A stretch of DNA of 64,000 bases from Quadrisphaera sp. INWT6 (GCF_015390235.1 NZ_VUOH01000001.1:62001-126000), one strand, 5' to 3'. Counted from the first letter of the stretch, positions 25,040 through 34,042 are shown. Notes: generated from the sequence alone by a model not told the origin. Numbers and translations are program-made.

Positions 25040-28000
25040 GTGACTCAAGGGCTGATGGGCGTGGCTGGCGACGCTGCTGGTGCTGCTGGCGCCGCGGGCG
25101 GCGGTCCCCGCGCCGGGGCCGCCGGCGGGCAGCAGCCCGACCGAGCCCCCGGAGCCGCCTCCGCGGCGCCCGGCACACCCGGCACGCCCGGTGACGACGA
25201 CGCGGTCGACGTCCGGCGTCCGCAGGAGTCCCCTGCGCCCCAGGACCGCCAGCCGCGCGACGAGCCGAGGCCCGCGGCGCGTCGCGCCCCCGTGCGCGGC
25301 CTGGCCGGGGCCGTGGCCGGCTGGCGCAACGAGCTGGCCTCCCTGGGCGGCCCCGAGCCCCTCATGGACGCCGAGGACCTGCGCGAGGGCTCCCTCGACC
25401 TCGGCGCCGCCCACCCCTCCGGCGGCGCGATGCTGCTCGCCGGCCGCCCCACCCGCCTGTCGCACCTGTTCCGCGAGCCCGGGGCCCTCGACGAGGCCCG
25501 CCGCCGGGCCCGCGCCATCCGCGGCGAGGCCGCCGCCCTCGCCGACGAGCACGGGCTGCAGGCCTGCGTGCTCGCCGTGGGCCTCGCGTCCTGGCGCGAC
25601 GAGGCCACGGGCGCCACCGTCAGCACCCCGCTGCTCCTGCGCCCCGCCGAGCTCCACGCGCGCGGCGCGGGCCCCGTCGACTACGAGATCGGGCTCGGCG
25701 GGCCGGTCCGCACCAACCCCGCCCTCGTGCGCGAGCTGGAGCGCCGCGGCGTGCCCGTCGACCCGGTGGCGCTCGCCGCCCTGTCGGTGCACACGCACGG
25801 CTTCGACCCGGCGCCCGCCCTGGAGCGCCTGCGCTCCCTCACCCGCGTCTCCGCGCCCGACGTGCAGGTCAAGCCCGGTCTGCTGGTCACGGTGCTCGTC
25901 GACGTCGCCAGGTCGCTGGTCGCCGACCTCGACAGGGTCTCCGAGCGGCTCGGGTCCTCCGACGTGGTGCTCGCCCTGTCCGGTGACACCGCCGCCCGCG
26001 CGCGCCTCCAGCAGCCCTCGGCCACCACGGCGCTGCCCGCCGGTGCGCGCGGCGTCGACCCGGACGACGTGCAGGTGCTCCCGCTGGACGCCTCCCAGCG
26101 CCGCGTGCTCGACACCGTGCTCTCCGGCCGCTCGGTGCGGGTGGAGGCCGGCCCCGGCACGGGAGCCACCCAGGTCGCGGCCACGACGGTCGCGGCGCTG
26201 GCCGCCACCGGGCGCAGCGTGCTCCTCGTCGCCGGCCAGCAGCAGGAGGCCGAGGACGTCGCCCGCCGCCTCGCCGCCCGCGGCCTGGGCGACCTCCTCG
26301 CCGACGCCACCGGCGCCGTCGACCACAACGCCACCGGGCCGCTGCCGGTGGTCCCGGTCGAGCCGCCCGTCGTCCCCACCGGCGGCACGACCCCCGGTGC
26401 GAGCGCCGCAGCGGGTCAGGACGACGTCGTCGCCGCCCTCGGGCGCCACCGCGCGGCGCTGCACCTGCGGCGCGGCCCGTGGGGGGTCTCCGCCCTGCAG
26501 GCGATGGCCGCCCTCGCCGTGCTGCCCCCCGGCCCCGACCCCGTGCGCCTGGCGCCGGCCGCGCTGCGCGCCATGGACCCCTCCGCCCGCGACGCCGCGG
26601 CCGTCGAGCTGCGCGAGGCCGTCGAGCTCGGGGCGCTGGCCGCCCGCGCCGGCGACACCGCCTGGTCGGGGGCCGCCCTCGGCAGCCGCGCCGAGGCGGT
26701 GGAGGCCCTCGACGAGGTCACCGCCCTGCGCGACGACCTGCTCCCGGCCCTGCGCCGCCAGGCCACCGCCCTCGCCGGCGGCAGCGGGCTGCGCGTGCCC
26801 GGCTGCGTCGCCGACGTGCAGGCCCAGCTCGACCTGCTCGCCCGGGTGCGCGACTGCCTCGACTCCTTCCTCCCCGCCGTCTTCGAGCGGCCCCTGGGCC
26901 AGCTCATCGACGCGACGGCGCCTCCGGGCGCCCGCGCGGCCGGTCCGCGGTACGGCATGTTCGAGCGCCGGCGCCTCGAGCGCGCCGCGCGCGAGCTGCT
27001 GCGCCCCGGCGTCCTCGTCGACGACCTGCACGGCGCCCTGGTGCGGGCCGAGCGGGCCCGCCTCGACTGGGAGTCGTGGCGCGCCGAGGACGCCGCCGGC
27101 GCCCCGCCGCGCGTCCCGCAGGGGGTGCCGGCCGCTGAGGTCGTGCTCCAGCAGGTGGTCGCCCAGGTCACGGCCCTGTCCGCCGTGCTCGCACCCACCA
27201 CCGGCGGGGGAGGCCTGGCGGACGAGCCCTGGCACGTCCTCGGCGAGCGGCTCGGCGCGCTCGCCGCCGACTCCGGCGCCCTCGAGGACCTGCCCCAGCG
27301 CGCCTCCCTGCTCGCCGCCCTGGAGCGGCGCGGCCTGGTGCCGCTGCTCGAGGAGGCCCGCCGCCGCGGCCTGGACCCCGACCAGGCCGTCGTCGAGCTG
27401 GAGCGCTCGTGGTGGCGCTCGGTGCTCGACACCCTCACCGCCGCCGACAGCGCGCTGGCCGGCCTCGACACCGTCGGGCACGCGGCCGCCGCCCAGGCCC
27501 TCGCCGCGCAGGAGAAGCGCCGCCGCGCCACCGCCGTGCACCGGGTGCGGGGCACCACCGCGCTGGCCGCCGAGGCCCCCTGCCGCGTGACGGGCCCGCT
27601 GGCGCTGTCCGCCGAGCTCGCCTCGGGCCGCACCTACGACGTCGTGCTCGTGCTCGCCGCCCACCGCGTCGGCGTGCCCGAGGCGGTGCTGGCGGCCTCC
27701 GCCGGCGCGCAGCTCGTGGTGGTCGGCGACCCCGGCGGCCCGACGCCGGTGCGCGTGGCGCCCCGGCGCTCCGACGAGGCCCCCCTGCCCCGCGGCTCGC
27801 GCCGCAGCGTCTTCGACGCCCTCGAGCAGGTGCTCCCCACCGTCCGCCTCGCCTGGCAGCACCGGATGCCCCTGCAGCTGGCGGCGCTCTCGCGCGTGGT
27901 GCCGGGCACCACCACCGGTGAGCACGCGGTGCCCTGCCCGCCCGGCCGGCCGCCGGTGCGCCTGCGGCGCGTCAGCGACGTCACGGGCCGCCCCGACTCC

Positions 28001-28978
28001 CAGGGCGTGGTGGAGAGCCCCGACGGCGAGGTCGCGGCCGTGGTCGACCTGGTGCTCGCGCACGTGCGCGAGCACCCCCACGAGTCGCTGGCCGTCGTGG
28101 CCCTGACCCGCCCCCACGCCCGCCGCATCGCCGACGCCGTCCGCGCGGCCCTGCCCCACCGGCCCGAGCTCGCGGCGTTCCTGCGCCAGCGGCGCCGCGA
28201 GAGCTTCGTGGTCACCGACGTCGAGCGCTGCGCCGACACCGTGCGCGACGCCGTCGTGCTCTCCGTCGGGCTGGGCGTCTCCCCGCTGGGGCAGTTCGTG
28301 CACCGCTTCGGACCCCTGGACGACGCCGACGGCCACCGCGCCCTGGCGGCGGCCCTCACCCGCGCCCGGCGCCGCCTGACGGTGGTCAGCTGCGTCGCCG
28401 GCGAGGTGCTGGAGCCGGCCAAGCTGACGTCCCCGGGAGCGGTGGCGCTGCGCGAGCTGCTCCTGGCCCTGGAGGAGCCGCCCTCGGCCGACGCGCTCGA
28501 CGCCCTGCGGGCCGCGCGCGCCCGCACGGCGCTGCCGGCGGGCTCGCCCACCACCGCAGCGCCCGGTGACGGCGGTCCGGGGCGTCGCGGCTCCGCCGCT
28601 CCCGGCGGGCGGGCCGCGGCTCGCCGGGCCGCAGCAGCCGTGCCCAGCGGGGACGGGGCACCCGCCGTCGACCCGCTGCTGGCGCGCCTGGCCGAGCGCC
28701 TCGCCGCGCGCGGGGCCCGGCCGCTCACCACCGGGTCCGTGCCCGAGCTGGTCGTGCTCCCCGCGGACGCCGACGGCCCCGCCGTCGCCGTCCTGACCGA
28801 CCTGCCCACCGCCACCGACGACGACCCCGTCGGCGACCTGGTGCAGCGCGAGCTGGTGGTCCCCGAGCAGCTCGGCCACCTGGGGTGGCGCACGGTGCGG
28901 GTGAGCGCCCGCGAGCTGTTCGACGACCCGACCGGTCCCGTCGCCGCGGTGCTGCGGGAGCTGTCGACCCGTGGCTGA
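25040..28978 (+). CDS. DUF4011-like helicase-family protein with degenerate Walker A and nuclease-like C-terminus
   Basis: The protein is 1312 aa. After a disordered Gly/Pro/Ala-rich start, residues 95-230 match the N-terminal region of actinobacterial DUF4011/SF1 helicase-like proteins (HPSGGAMLLAGRPTRLSHLF). Where the Walker A motif is expected, the sequence reads EAGPGTGATQVA, with Ala in place of the ATP-binding Lys. The helicase middle is short and has no clear DEAD/DExQ box. The last 100 residues (ELVVLPADADGPAVAVLTDL, then ELVVPEQLGHLGWRTVRVSA) resemble the restriction-endonuclease-like end of this family. It could be a DNA-binding protein without normal ATPase activity. It is coupled to the small gene that follows. 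Confidence 0.7.
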   Translation: MTQGLMGVAGDAAGAAGAAGGGPRAGAAGGQQPDRAPGAASAAPGTPGTPGDDDAVDVRRPQESPAPQDRQPRDEPRPAARRAPVRGLAGAVAGWRNELASLGGPEPLMDAEDLREGSLDLGAAHPSGGAMLLAGRPTRLSHLFREPGALDEARRRARAIRGEAAALADEHGLQACVLAVGLASWRDEATGATVSTPLLLRPAELHARGAGPVDYEIGLGGPVRTNPALVRELERRGVPVDPVALAALSVHTHGFDPAPALERLRSLTRVSAPDVQVKPGLLVTVLVDVARSLVADLDRVSERLGSSDVVLALSGDTAARARLQQPSATTALPAGARGVDPDDVQVLPLDASQRRVLDTVLSGRSVRVEAGPGTGATQVAATTVAALAATGRSVLLVAGQQQEAEDVARRLAARGLGDLLADATGAVDHNATGPLPVVPVEPPVVPTGGTTPGASAAAGQDDVVAALGRHRAALHLRRGPWGVSALQAMAALAVLPPGPDPVRLAPAALRAMDPSARDAAAVELREAVELGALAARAGDTAWSGAALGSRAEAVEALDEVTALRDDLLPALRRQATALAGGSGLRVPGCVADVQAQLDLLARVRDCLDSFLPAVFERPLGQLIDATAPPGARAAGPRYGMFERRRLERAARELLRPGVLVDDLHGALVRAERARLDWESWRAEDAAGAPPRVPQGVPAAEVVLQQVVAQVTALSAVLAPTTGGGGLADEPWHVLGERLGALAADSGALEDLPQRASLLAALERRGLVPLLEEARRRGLDPDQAVVELERSWWRSVLDTLTAADSALAGLDTVGHAAAAQALAAQEKRRRATAVHRVRGTTALAAEAPCRVTGPLALSAELASGRTYDVVLVLAAHRVGVPEAVLAASAGAQLVVVGDPGGPTPVRVAPRRSDEAPLPRGSRRSVFDALEQVLPTVRLAWQHRMPLQLAALSRVVPGTTTGEHAVPCPPGRPPVRLRRVSDVTGRPDSQGVVESPDGEVAAVVDLVLAHVREHPHESLAVVALTRPHARRIADAVRAALPHRPELAAFLRQRRRESFVVTDVERCADTVRDAVVLSVGLGVSPLGQFVHRFGPLDDADGHRALAAALTRARRRLTVVSCVAGEVLEPAKLTSPGAVALRELLLALEEPPSADALDALRAARARTALPAGSPTTAAPGDGGPGRRGSAAPGGRAAARRAAAAVPSGDGAPAVDPLLARLAERLAARGARPLTTGSVPELVVLPADADGPAVAVLTDLPTATDDDPVGDLVQRELVVPEQLGHLGWRTVRVSARELFDDPTGPVAAVLRELSTRG

Positions 28979-29273
28979 GCCGCGCGACCCCCACCGGCCG
29001 GCGGGGGCGCGCGGCTCCCGGCAGCCCGGGTCGCGCCCGCGCCGCGTCGTCGCGGCGCCCACGGGAGCGCCCGGGGACGCCTTCGAGGACCGGCTGCCCA
29101 CCTGGGCCGGCGGGTCCGACGACGAGGGCGTGCCCGCCGCCGCCCCGGCCCCCGGCCCGGTGACCGGGAGCGACAGCGGGACGGTGGCGCGGGGTGGCGG
29201 GGTGGCGGACGAGCGGGCCTGGGCCGCCGAGGCCGAGCGGCTCCTGGCCGACCGCCCGCCGCACTGGGGCTGA
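28971..29273 (+). CDS. Small partner protein of the helicase-like gene
   Basis: The protein is 100 aa. The GTG start lies inside the end of the helicase-like gene (8-nt overlap), so it is translated from the same message. Most of the protein is Pro/Gly/Arg-rich and likely unstructured; the conserved-looking part is the C-terminus (DERAWAAEAERLLADRPPHW). Function unknown. A pairing with the upstream protein is inferred from the overlap. Confidence 0.65.
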   Translation: MAEPRDPHRPAGARGSRQPGSRPRRVVAAPTGAPGDAFEDRLPTWAGGSDDEGVPAAAPAPGPVTGSDSGTVARGGGVADERAWAAEAERLLADRPPHWG

Positions 29274-29292
29274 CGCCGCCGGGTCGTGCCGG

Positions 29293-30060
29293 TCAGCCGG
29301 TGACGGCCAGCACCACGCCGCCGCCGGCCGCCGCCGAGGCGACGCGCGCGGCGTCGTCCTGCGCCAGCGCCAGCACCACCGCGGTGGACCCGCCACTGCG
29401 CGTCAGCAGCCCCGAGGCGACGGGGTCGCGGTTCACGGCGAGCACCAGGGCGCTGCCGACCAGCGGCTCCGGCGGGGCCACCCCGTCGGCAGCCCACCCG
29501 CCGGACGCCTCGCCGGCCAGCACCGCGACGCGCTGACCGGGGGAGACCAGCCCCTCCGGGAGGGGAGAGGCCACCGGCACCGGCAGCGCGACCTCACCGG
29601 GCCCCAGGGACGCCAGCAGGCCCGCGGCCCCGGTGAGGCGGACGTCGGTGAGCACCTCGCCGCGGCGCACCGGGGCGGCCAGCCGCGACCCGTCGGCCAG
29701 CGCCGGGCTCGACGGGGTCAGCGCCCCCTCGGGCACCGCCTCGGCCGGCAGCCGGACCACCTGGGTGCCGGAGGCGGGGGAGGCGCCCGCAGGCAGGTCG
29801 CGGGTGGCGACGACCACCGTCGCGGCACCGGAGACCGCGGGCGGGCGCACGGCGGCGTGGACCACGAGCGCCGTGGCCGAGGCGAGCAGCAGGGCCGCCA
29901 CCGGGCGCCGCGCGCGCCGGGCGGTGCGCCTCAGGCGCCGCCACGCCGCGGCGGCCCGGTCACCGGTGCTGCCCGGGGAGCGGCCGACGGCTCCGGTGCC
30001 AGGGCGCCGGGGCTGAGGAGGAGACCAGGGGGGCGCCGGGCGCCACGGAGCGGAGGTCAT
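29293..30060 (-). CDS. SAF-domain (CpaB/RcpC-like) membrane protein
   Basis: The protein is 255 aa. A cytoplasmic Arg/Pro-rich start precedes one membrane helix (about 58-75, PVAALLLASATALVVHAAV), then a SAF domain (VVATRDLPAGASPASGTQVV) and an RcpC-type region (LVSPGQRVAVLAG). It resembles the pilus protein encoded at 3284 but sits alone, 25 kb from the pilus operon and next to fmdB. Whether it serves the same pilus or another surface process is unknown. The ATG at 30060 lacks a clear ribosome binding site. Confidence 0.8.
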   Translation of the reverse strand: MTSAPWRPAPPWSPPQPRRPGTGAVGRSPGSTGDRAAAAWRRLRRTARRARRPVAALLLASATALVVHAAVRPPAVSGAATVVVATRDLPAGASPASGTQVVRLPAEAVPEGALTPSSPALADGSRLAAPVRRGEVLTDVRLTGAAGLLASLGPGEVALPVPVASPLPEGLVSPGQRVAVLAGEASGGWAADGVAPPEPLVGSALVLAVNRDPVASGLLTRSGGSTAVVLALAQDDAARVASAAAGGGVVLAVTG

Positions 30061-30200
30061 CGCCGCAGCGTGCCGCGGCGGGGCGGGTCGCCGCTGGTGG
30101 CGGGCGCGGGTCTGTGGACAGAGGCGCCCGCCGGCCCGCCCGGGGGCGGAGCGGCGGGCGCTCGGGCGACCGGTCAGCCGGTCACGAGACCAGCAGCGGG

Positions 30201-30578
30201 TCAGCTGGAGGAGCTGGACGTCGACGGCGCGCTGGACGAGCCCGAGCCGCTGGACGACGAGCCCGAGCTCGACGAGCCGCCCGTCGAGGAGGTCGAGCTG
30301 CTGGACGAGCTGTCGCTGGACCCCGAGCTGCTGGAGCTGGAGCCGCTGGACGACGAGCCCGAGGCGCTCGAGCCGCTGGACGAGCCGCCGCTCTTGCCGT
30401 CGCTGCGGGAGTCGGTGCGGTAGAAGCCGCTGCCCTTGAAGACGACGCCCACGGCGTCGAAGCGCTTGCGCAGGCGGCCGCCGCACTCCGGGCACTCGGT
30501 CAGCGCGGCGTCGGTGAAGGACTGCTTCGCCTCGAGGCTGTGGGCGCAGGCGGTGCAGGTGTAGGCGTACGTGGGCAC
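30201..30578 (-). CDS. fmdB: FmdB-family zinc ribbon protein with Ser/Gly tail
   Basis: The protein is 125 aa. The GTG at 30578 follows GAGGAG and gives the family start VPTYAYTCTACAHSLEAKQS. The zinc ribbon has C-x2-C twice (CTAC and CPEC), then FDAVGVVFKGSGFYRTDSR, the usual FmdB end. The remaining 70 or so residues are almost pure Ser/Gly with a few Thr and Asp, probably disordered. A CIRCE operator stands 48 bp upstream, so HrcA control by heat or protein stress is likely. The exact role of FmdB proteins is not settled. Confidence 0.9.
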   Translation of the reverse strand: MPTYAYTCTACAHSLEAKQSFTDAALTECPECGGRLRKRFDAVGVVFKGSGFYRTDSRSDGKSGGSSSGSSASGSSSSGSSSSSSGSSDSSSSSSTSSTGGSSSSGSSSSGSGSSSAPSTSSSSS

Positions 30579-30625
30579 GGCAGGCTCCTCGAGCAGGTCA
30601 CGGCGGCGTCGGTCCGCGCGGCCGG

Positions 30626-30652
30626 TTGGCACTCGCGCGATCCGAGTGCCAA
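30626..30652 (-). promoter_or_regulatory. CIRCE element (HrcA operator) with overlapping -10 box
   Basis: TTGGCACTC (30626-30634), a 9-nt spacer and GAGTGCCAA (30644-30652) form a perfect inverted repeat in the CIRCE arrangement (TTAGCACTC-N9-GAGTGCTAA; actinobacterial versions often have GG). On the minus strand TAGCAT (complement of 30652-30657) is a good -10 box touching the element, so HrcA binding would block transcription start. The only gene downstream is the fmdB-like gene. Confidence 0.85.
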
Positions 30653-30722
30653 TGCTACCGCCGTCGCACGGACCGCCCGCCTGGTGGCGGCCGGTTCCAC
30701 CGCGCGGGCGCACAGCGCGGCG

Positions 30723-32288
30723 TCAGCGGGGCGGCTGGTGCTGCAGCCCGTTGCGGTCGCGCCCCGGCGCGGGGCGCAGCTCCGGCAGGCGGGTGGCGCC
30801 CGGCGTCGTCCACCCGGCCAGGCGACCGCGCTGCGACAGCGCGTGCAGCCGGTCCTCGGTGGCCTCGCGGACGCCGGCCACCGCCACCACGAGCAGGTCG
30901 TCGCCGTGGCGCAGCGTGGTCGAGCGGTCGGGCACCCGGGCGCGGCCGTCGCGGACCACCAGGGAGACCTCGGCGCCCTCCGGCAGGCGCAGCTCGAACA
31001 CCTCCAGGCCGTGCAGGTGCGAGGTGGGCCCCACCTTGACCTGCAGGACGTCGGCGCCGATCTCCTCCAGCGGGCTGGACTCGACCTCCAGGTCGCGCAC
31101 CGCGGGCTCGCTGATGCCCAGGCGCCGCGCCAGCCACGGCAGGGTCGGGGCCTGCACCAGCGTGAACGCCACGACCAGCACGAACACCATCTCGACCACG
31201 CCCTCGGTGCCCGGCACCCCCGCCGCCGCCGGGACCGTGGCCAGCACGATGGGCACCGCGCCGCGCAGCCCGCCCCAGCTGAGGATGACCTGGTCGCGCA
31301 GGGGCACCCGGAACCACGAGACCGAGAGCAGCACCGACAGCGGCCGCGCCACCAGCAGCAGCGCGAAGCCGACGACGAGCGCCGGCACCACCTGGGACGG
31401 GATGTCCTGGGGCGAGACCAGGAGCCCCAGCAGCACGAAGAGGCCGATCTGCGCCAGCCAGCCGACGCCCTCGGCGAACCCGCGGGTGGCCGGGCGGTGG
31501 GGCAGCTCGGCGTTGCCGAGCACCAGCCCGGCCAGGTACACGGCGATGAACCCCGACGTGTGCAGCTCGGCCGACAGCCCGTACGCGAGCGCGCAGACGC
31601 CCAGCACGGTGATCGGGTACAGGCCGGAGGCGGGCAGCGCCACGCGCCGCAGGCCCATCGCCCCGAGCACCCCGAGGGCCAGGCCGATCGCGGCCCCGCC
31701 CAGCAGCTCACCGGCCGCCTCGACCCCGAGGAACCACCAGGAGTGCTCACCGCCCCCACCGCCGAGCACGGTGGTGAGGGAGACGACCGCGATGACGACG
31801 GGGGCGTCGTTGAAGCCCGACTCCGCCTCCAGCAGGCCGCCCAGGCGGCTGGGCAGCGGGGCGCGGCGCAGCACGGAGAACACCGCGGCGGCGTCGGTGG
31901 AGGAGACCACCGCGCCGAGCAGCATCCCGGTGGCCCACCCGACGTCGAGGAGCAGGTGCGCCACCGTGCCGATGACGACGATCGAGATGACCGTCCCCAG
32001 CGTCGCGAGCAGGGCCGCCGGGGCGATGGCCCCCCGGATGGACGACCACCGCGTGGTCAGCCCGCCCTCGGCGAGGATCAGCACCAGCGCGGCGTAGCCG
32101 AGCACCTGGGTGAGGTCGTAGTCGTCGAACTGGATGCCCAGCCCGTCCTCGCCGATGGCGACGCCCAGGGCCAGGTAGAGCAGCAGCGACGGGGTGCCGG
32201 TGCCGACCGAGAGGCGGACGGCGAACACCGCGGCCACCAGCACGAGGGCGCCCAGCAGGACGGCGGTGTTGAGGTCGTCGACCGTCAA
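30723..32288 (-). CDS. CPA1-family potassium/proton antiporter (CvrA/NhaP2-like)
   Basis: The protein is 521 aa. About twelve membrane helices occupy residues 1-400, with the transport-site signature EAESGFNDAPVVIAVV. A C-terminal cytoplasmic TrkA_C-type domain (about 405-490, SSPLEEIGADVLQVKVG) suggests nucleotide or ligand gating. The NhaP2/CvrA family exports K+ or Na+ in exchange for protons and helps with osmotic shifts. A good -10 box (TAGCGT, complement of 32349-32354) lies about 60 nt upstream of the start. Confidence 0.88.
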   Translation of the reverse strand: MTVDDLNTAVLLGALVLVAAVFAVRLSVGTGTPSLLLYLALGVAIGEDGLGIQFDDYDLTQVLGYAALVLILAEGGLTTRWSSIRGAIAPAALLATLGTVISIVVIGTVAHLLLDVGWATGMLLGAVVSSTDAAAVFSVLRRAPLPSRLGGLLEAESGFNDAPVVIAVVSLTTVLGGGGGEHSWWFLGVEAAGELLGGAAIGLALGVLGAMGLRRVALPASGLYPITVLGVCALAYGLSAELHTSGFIAVYLAGLVLGNAELPHRPATRGFAEGVGWLAQIGLFVLLGLLVSPQDIPSQVVPALVVGFALLLVARPLSVLLSVSWFRVPLRDQVILSWGGLRGAVPIVLATVPAAAGVPGTEGVVEMVFVLVVAFTLVQAPTLPWLARRLGISEPAVRDLEVESSPLEEIGADVLQVKVGPTSHLHGLEVFELRLPEGAEVSLVVRDGRARVPDRSTTLRHGDDLLVVAVAGVREATEDRLHALSQRGRLAGWTTPGATRLPELRPAPGRDRNGLQHQPPR

Positions 32289-32383
32289 GGGGCCCTCCCG
32301 TCGAGGTTCCGGCGGCGACCCTGGGGCGCGCGAGGTGATGGGCTCCGCACGCTACCGGCGCGAGGTCACCCGCGGGGTGTGGA

Positions 32384-33001
32384 TCACCGCAGGTCGTGCC
32401 ACCCCGACGGCGTGAGGGCCGCGTCGACCGGGACGTCGTGGGCCTCACGCGGCAGCGACCCGGCGGGCAGGAGCTCGGGGTCGCGGACCACCGCCGCCAG
32501 CACCGGCCGCCCCGGGCGGGTGGGGGGCAGGAGGGCCAGGGTCCGGTCGTAGTGCCCGCCGCCCTGGCCCAGGCGCGTGCCGGCGCCGTCGACCGCCAGC
32601 GCCGGGAGCAGCACCACCGCGGCGTCGTCGACCCCCTCGGGCCGGTGGGTCTCGCCGCCGGCGGCGCCGGGCCCGTCGGCGGCGGCGACGTCCAGCCGCC
32701 AGGCCAGGGGAGCGTCGGGCCCGACCACCACCGGCAGGACGACGACGACGCCCCGCGCCGCCAGCGCCGCGCGCAGCCCTCGCGTGCCGGGCTCGGTCGG
32801 CGTCGCGTCGTACAGCGCCACCACCGACCCCGCCGTCAGCGCCGCGAGCGGGGACCCCGGACCCAGCGCCGCCGCGGCCAGGTCGGCGTCGAGGGCGGCG
32901 CGCTCGTCGTCGTCCAGCGCCCGGCGGGCGGCGCGCACCCCGGCGCGCAGCCCTCGCTTGGCGTCCGGTCCGGTGGTCGACGGCGATCCGGCTGCTCCCA
33001 C
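32384..33001 (-). CDS. 5-formyltetrahydrofolate cyclo-ligase
   Basis: The protein is 205 aa. The family signature is near the end: GAGTRLGQGGGHYDRTLALL, with the folate/ATP-binding glycines, and an N-terminal basic helix region (DAKRGLRAGVRAARRALDD). The enzyme uses ATP to turn 5-formyl-THF into 5,10-methenyl-THF. It is divergent from galU, a neighbourhood common in actinobacteria. The GTG at 33001 is the best-fitting start, but its ribosome binding site is weak. Confidence 0.88.
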   Translation of the reverse strand: MGAAGSPSTTGPDAKRGLRAGVRAARRALDDDERAALDADLAAAALGPGSPLAALTAGSVVALYDATPTEPGTRGLRAALAARGVVVVLPVVVGPDAPLAWRLDVAAADGPGAAGGETHRPEGVDDAAVVLLPALAVDGAGTRLGQGGGHYDRTLALLPPTRPGRPVLAAVVRDPELLPAGSLPREAHDVPVDAALTPSGWHDLR

Positions 33002-33050
33002 CGGCTGATGGTCCCCTGCGCGCGAGCCGTGCGGCGCAGCGCCCGCCCGA

Positions 33051-33064
33051 TAGCCTCGTGGCCC
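33051..33064 (+). promoter_or_regulatory. -10 box close to the galU start
   Basis: TAGCCT (33051-33056) lies 8 nt before the ATG at 33065, leaving room for at most a leader of one or two bases. It is a likely leaderless or near-leaderless promoter for galU and the genes after it. Confidence 0.5.
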
Positions 33065-34042
33065 ATGAGCCCTGCTGGTCCGCAGTCCCGCGCAGTCCGC
33101 AAGGCCGTCGTCCCCGCAGCGGGACTCGGCACGCGCTTCCTGCCCTTCACCAAGTCGACGCCGAAGGAGATGCTCCCGGTCGTCGACAAGCCCGCCATCC
33201 AGTACGTGGTGGAGGAGGCCGTGTCCGCCGGCATCACCGACGTGCTCATGGTCGTGGGCCGCACCAAGCGCCCGCTGGAGGACCACTTCGACGTCGTCCC
33301 CGAGCTGGAGGCCAACCTCGCGGCCAAGGGCGACTCCACGAAGCTCGCGCTCGTCCACCGGAGCACCGAGCTCGCCGACGTCCACTACGTGCGCCAGCAC
33401 GAGGCCAAGGGCCTCGGGCACGCCGTCCTGGCCGGCAAGCACCACGTGGGCGACGAGCCCTTCGCCGTCCTGCTCGGCGACGACCTCATCGACGAGCGCG
33501 ACGCGCTGCTCGCCCGCCTGGTCGAGGTGCAGCAGACCTACGGCGGCTCCGTCGTGGCGCTGCTGGAGGTGCCGCAGGAGACCGTCAACATGTACGGCTG
33601 CGCGGACCTGGCCCCCGACGAGGCCAGCGAGGGCGACGACGACGTGGTGCGCCTGAAGGGCATGGTCGAGAAGCCGGACCCGGCCGACGCGCCCAGCAAC
33701 CTCGCCGTCATCGGCCGCTACGTGCTCAGCCCGGCCGTCTTCGAGGTGCTCGAGAACACCGCCCCCGGCAAGGGCGGCGAGATCCAGCTGACCGACGCCC
33801 TCGAGACCCTCGCGGGCATGCCGGCGGAGGCCGGCGGCGGGTTGCGCGGCGTCGTGTTCCGCGGCCGCCGCTACGACACCGGCGACAAGCTCGACTACCT
33901 CAAGACGGTCGTGCGCCTGGCGTCGGGCCGCGAGGACGTCGGCGCCGAGTTCAACGCCTGGCTGGGCGAGTGGGTGGCCTCGGGCTTCGACACCGAGCAG
34001 CCGACCCACGCCCGCCCCGACGCCCCGTCAGCGAAGGCCTGA
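33065..34042 (+). CDS. galU: UTP-glucose-1-phosphate uridylyltransferase
   Basis: The protein is 325 aa. The nucleotidyltransferase signature is intact: KAVVPAAGLGTRFLPFTKST then PKEMLPVVDKPAIQYVVEEA, followed by the LLGDDLID metal site and MVEKPDP. It makes UDP-glucose for glycans and trehalose. Length is standard. MoeA starts 9 nt after the stop, so the gene heads a galU-moeA-moaC-mog-rimJ operon, an order seen in other actinobacteria. Confidence 0.95.
   Translation: MSPAGPQSRAVRKAVVPAAGLGTRFLPFTKSTPKEMLPVVDKPAIQYVVEEAVSAGITDVLMVVGRTKRPLEDHFDVVPELEANLAAKGDSTKLALVHRSTELADVHYVRQHEAKGLGHAVLAGKHHVGDEPFAVLLGDDLIDERDALLARLVEVQQTYGGSVVALLEVPQETVNMYGCADLAPDEASEGDDDVVRLKGMVEKPDPADAPSNLAVIGRYVLSPAVFEVLENTAPGKGGEIQLTDALETLAGMPAEAGGGLRGVVFRGRRYDTGDKLDYLKTVVRLASGREDVGAEFNAWLGEWVASGFDTEQPTHARPDAPSAKA

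Noticed and set aside
24827-29497. A 1556-codon minus-strand open frame
   Set aside because: It runs opposite the helicase-like gene and through tRNA-Arg, and reads as low-complexity sequence.
30114-32552. Large plus-strand open frames opposite fmdB and the antiporter
   Set aside because: The Glu/Leu/Asp-rich and Arg/Gln-rich translations are complements of the Ser/Gly tail and membrane helices.
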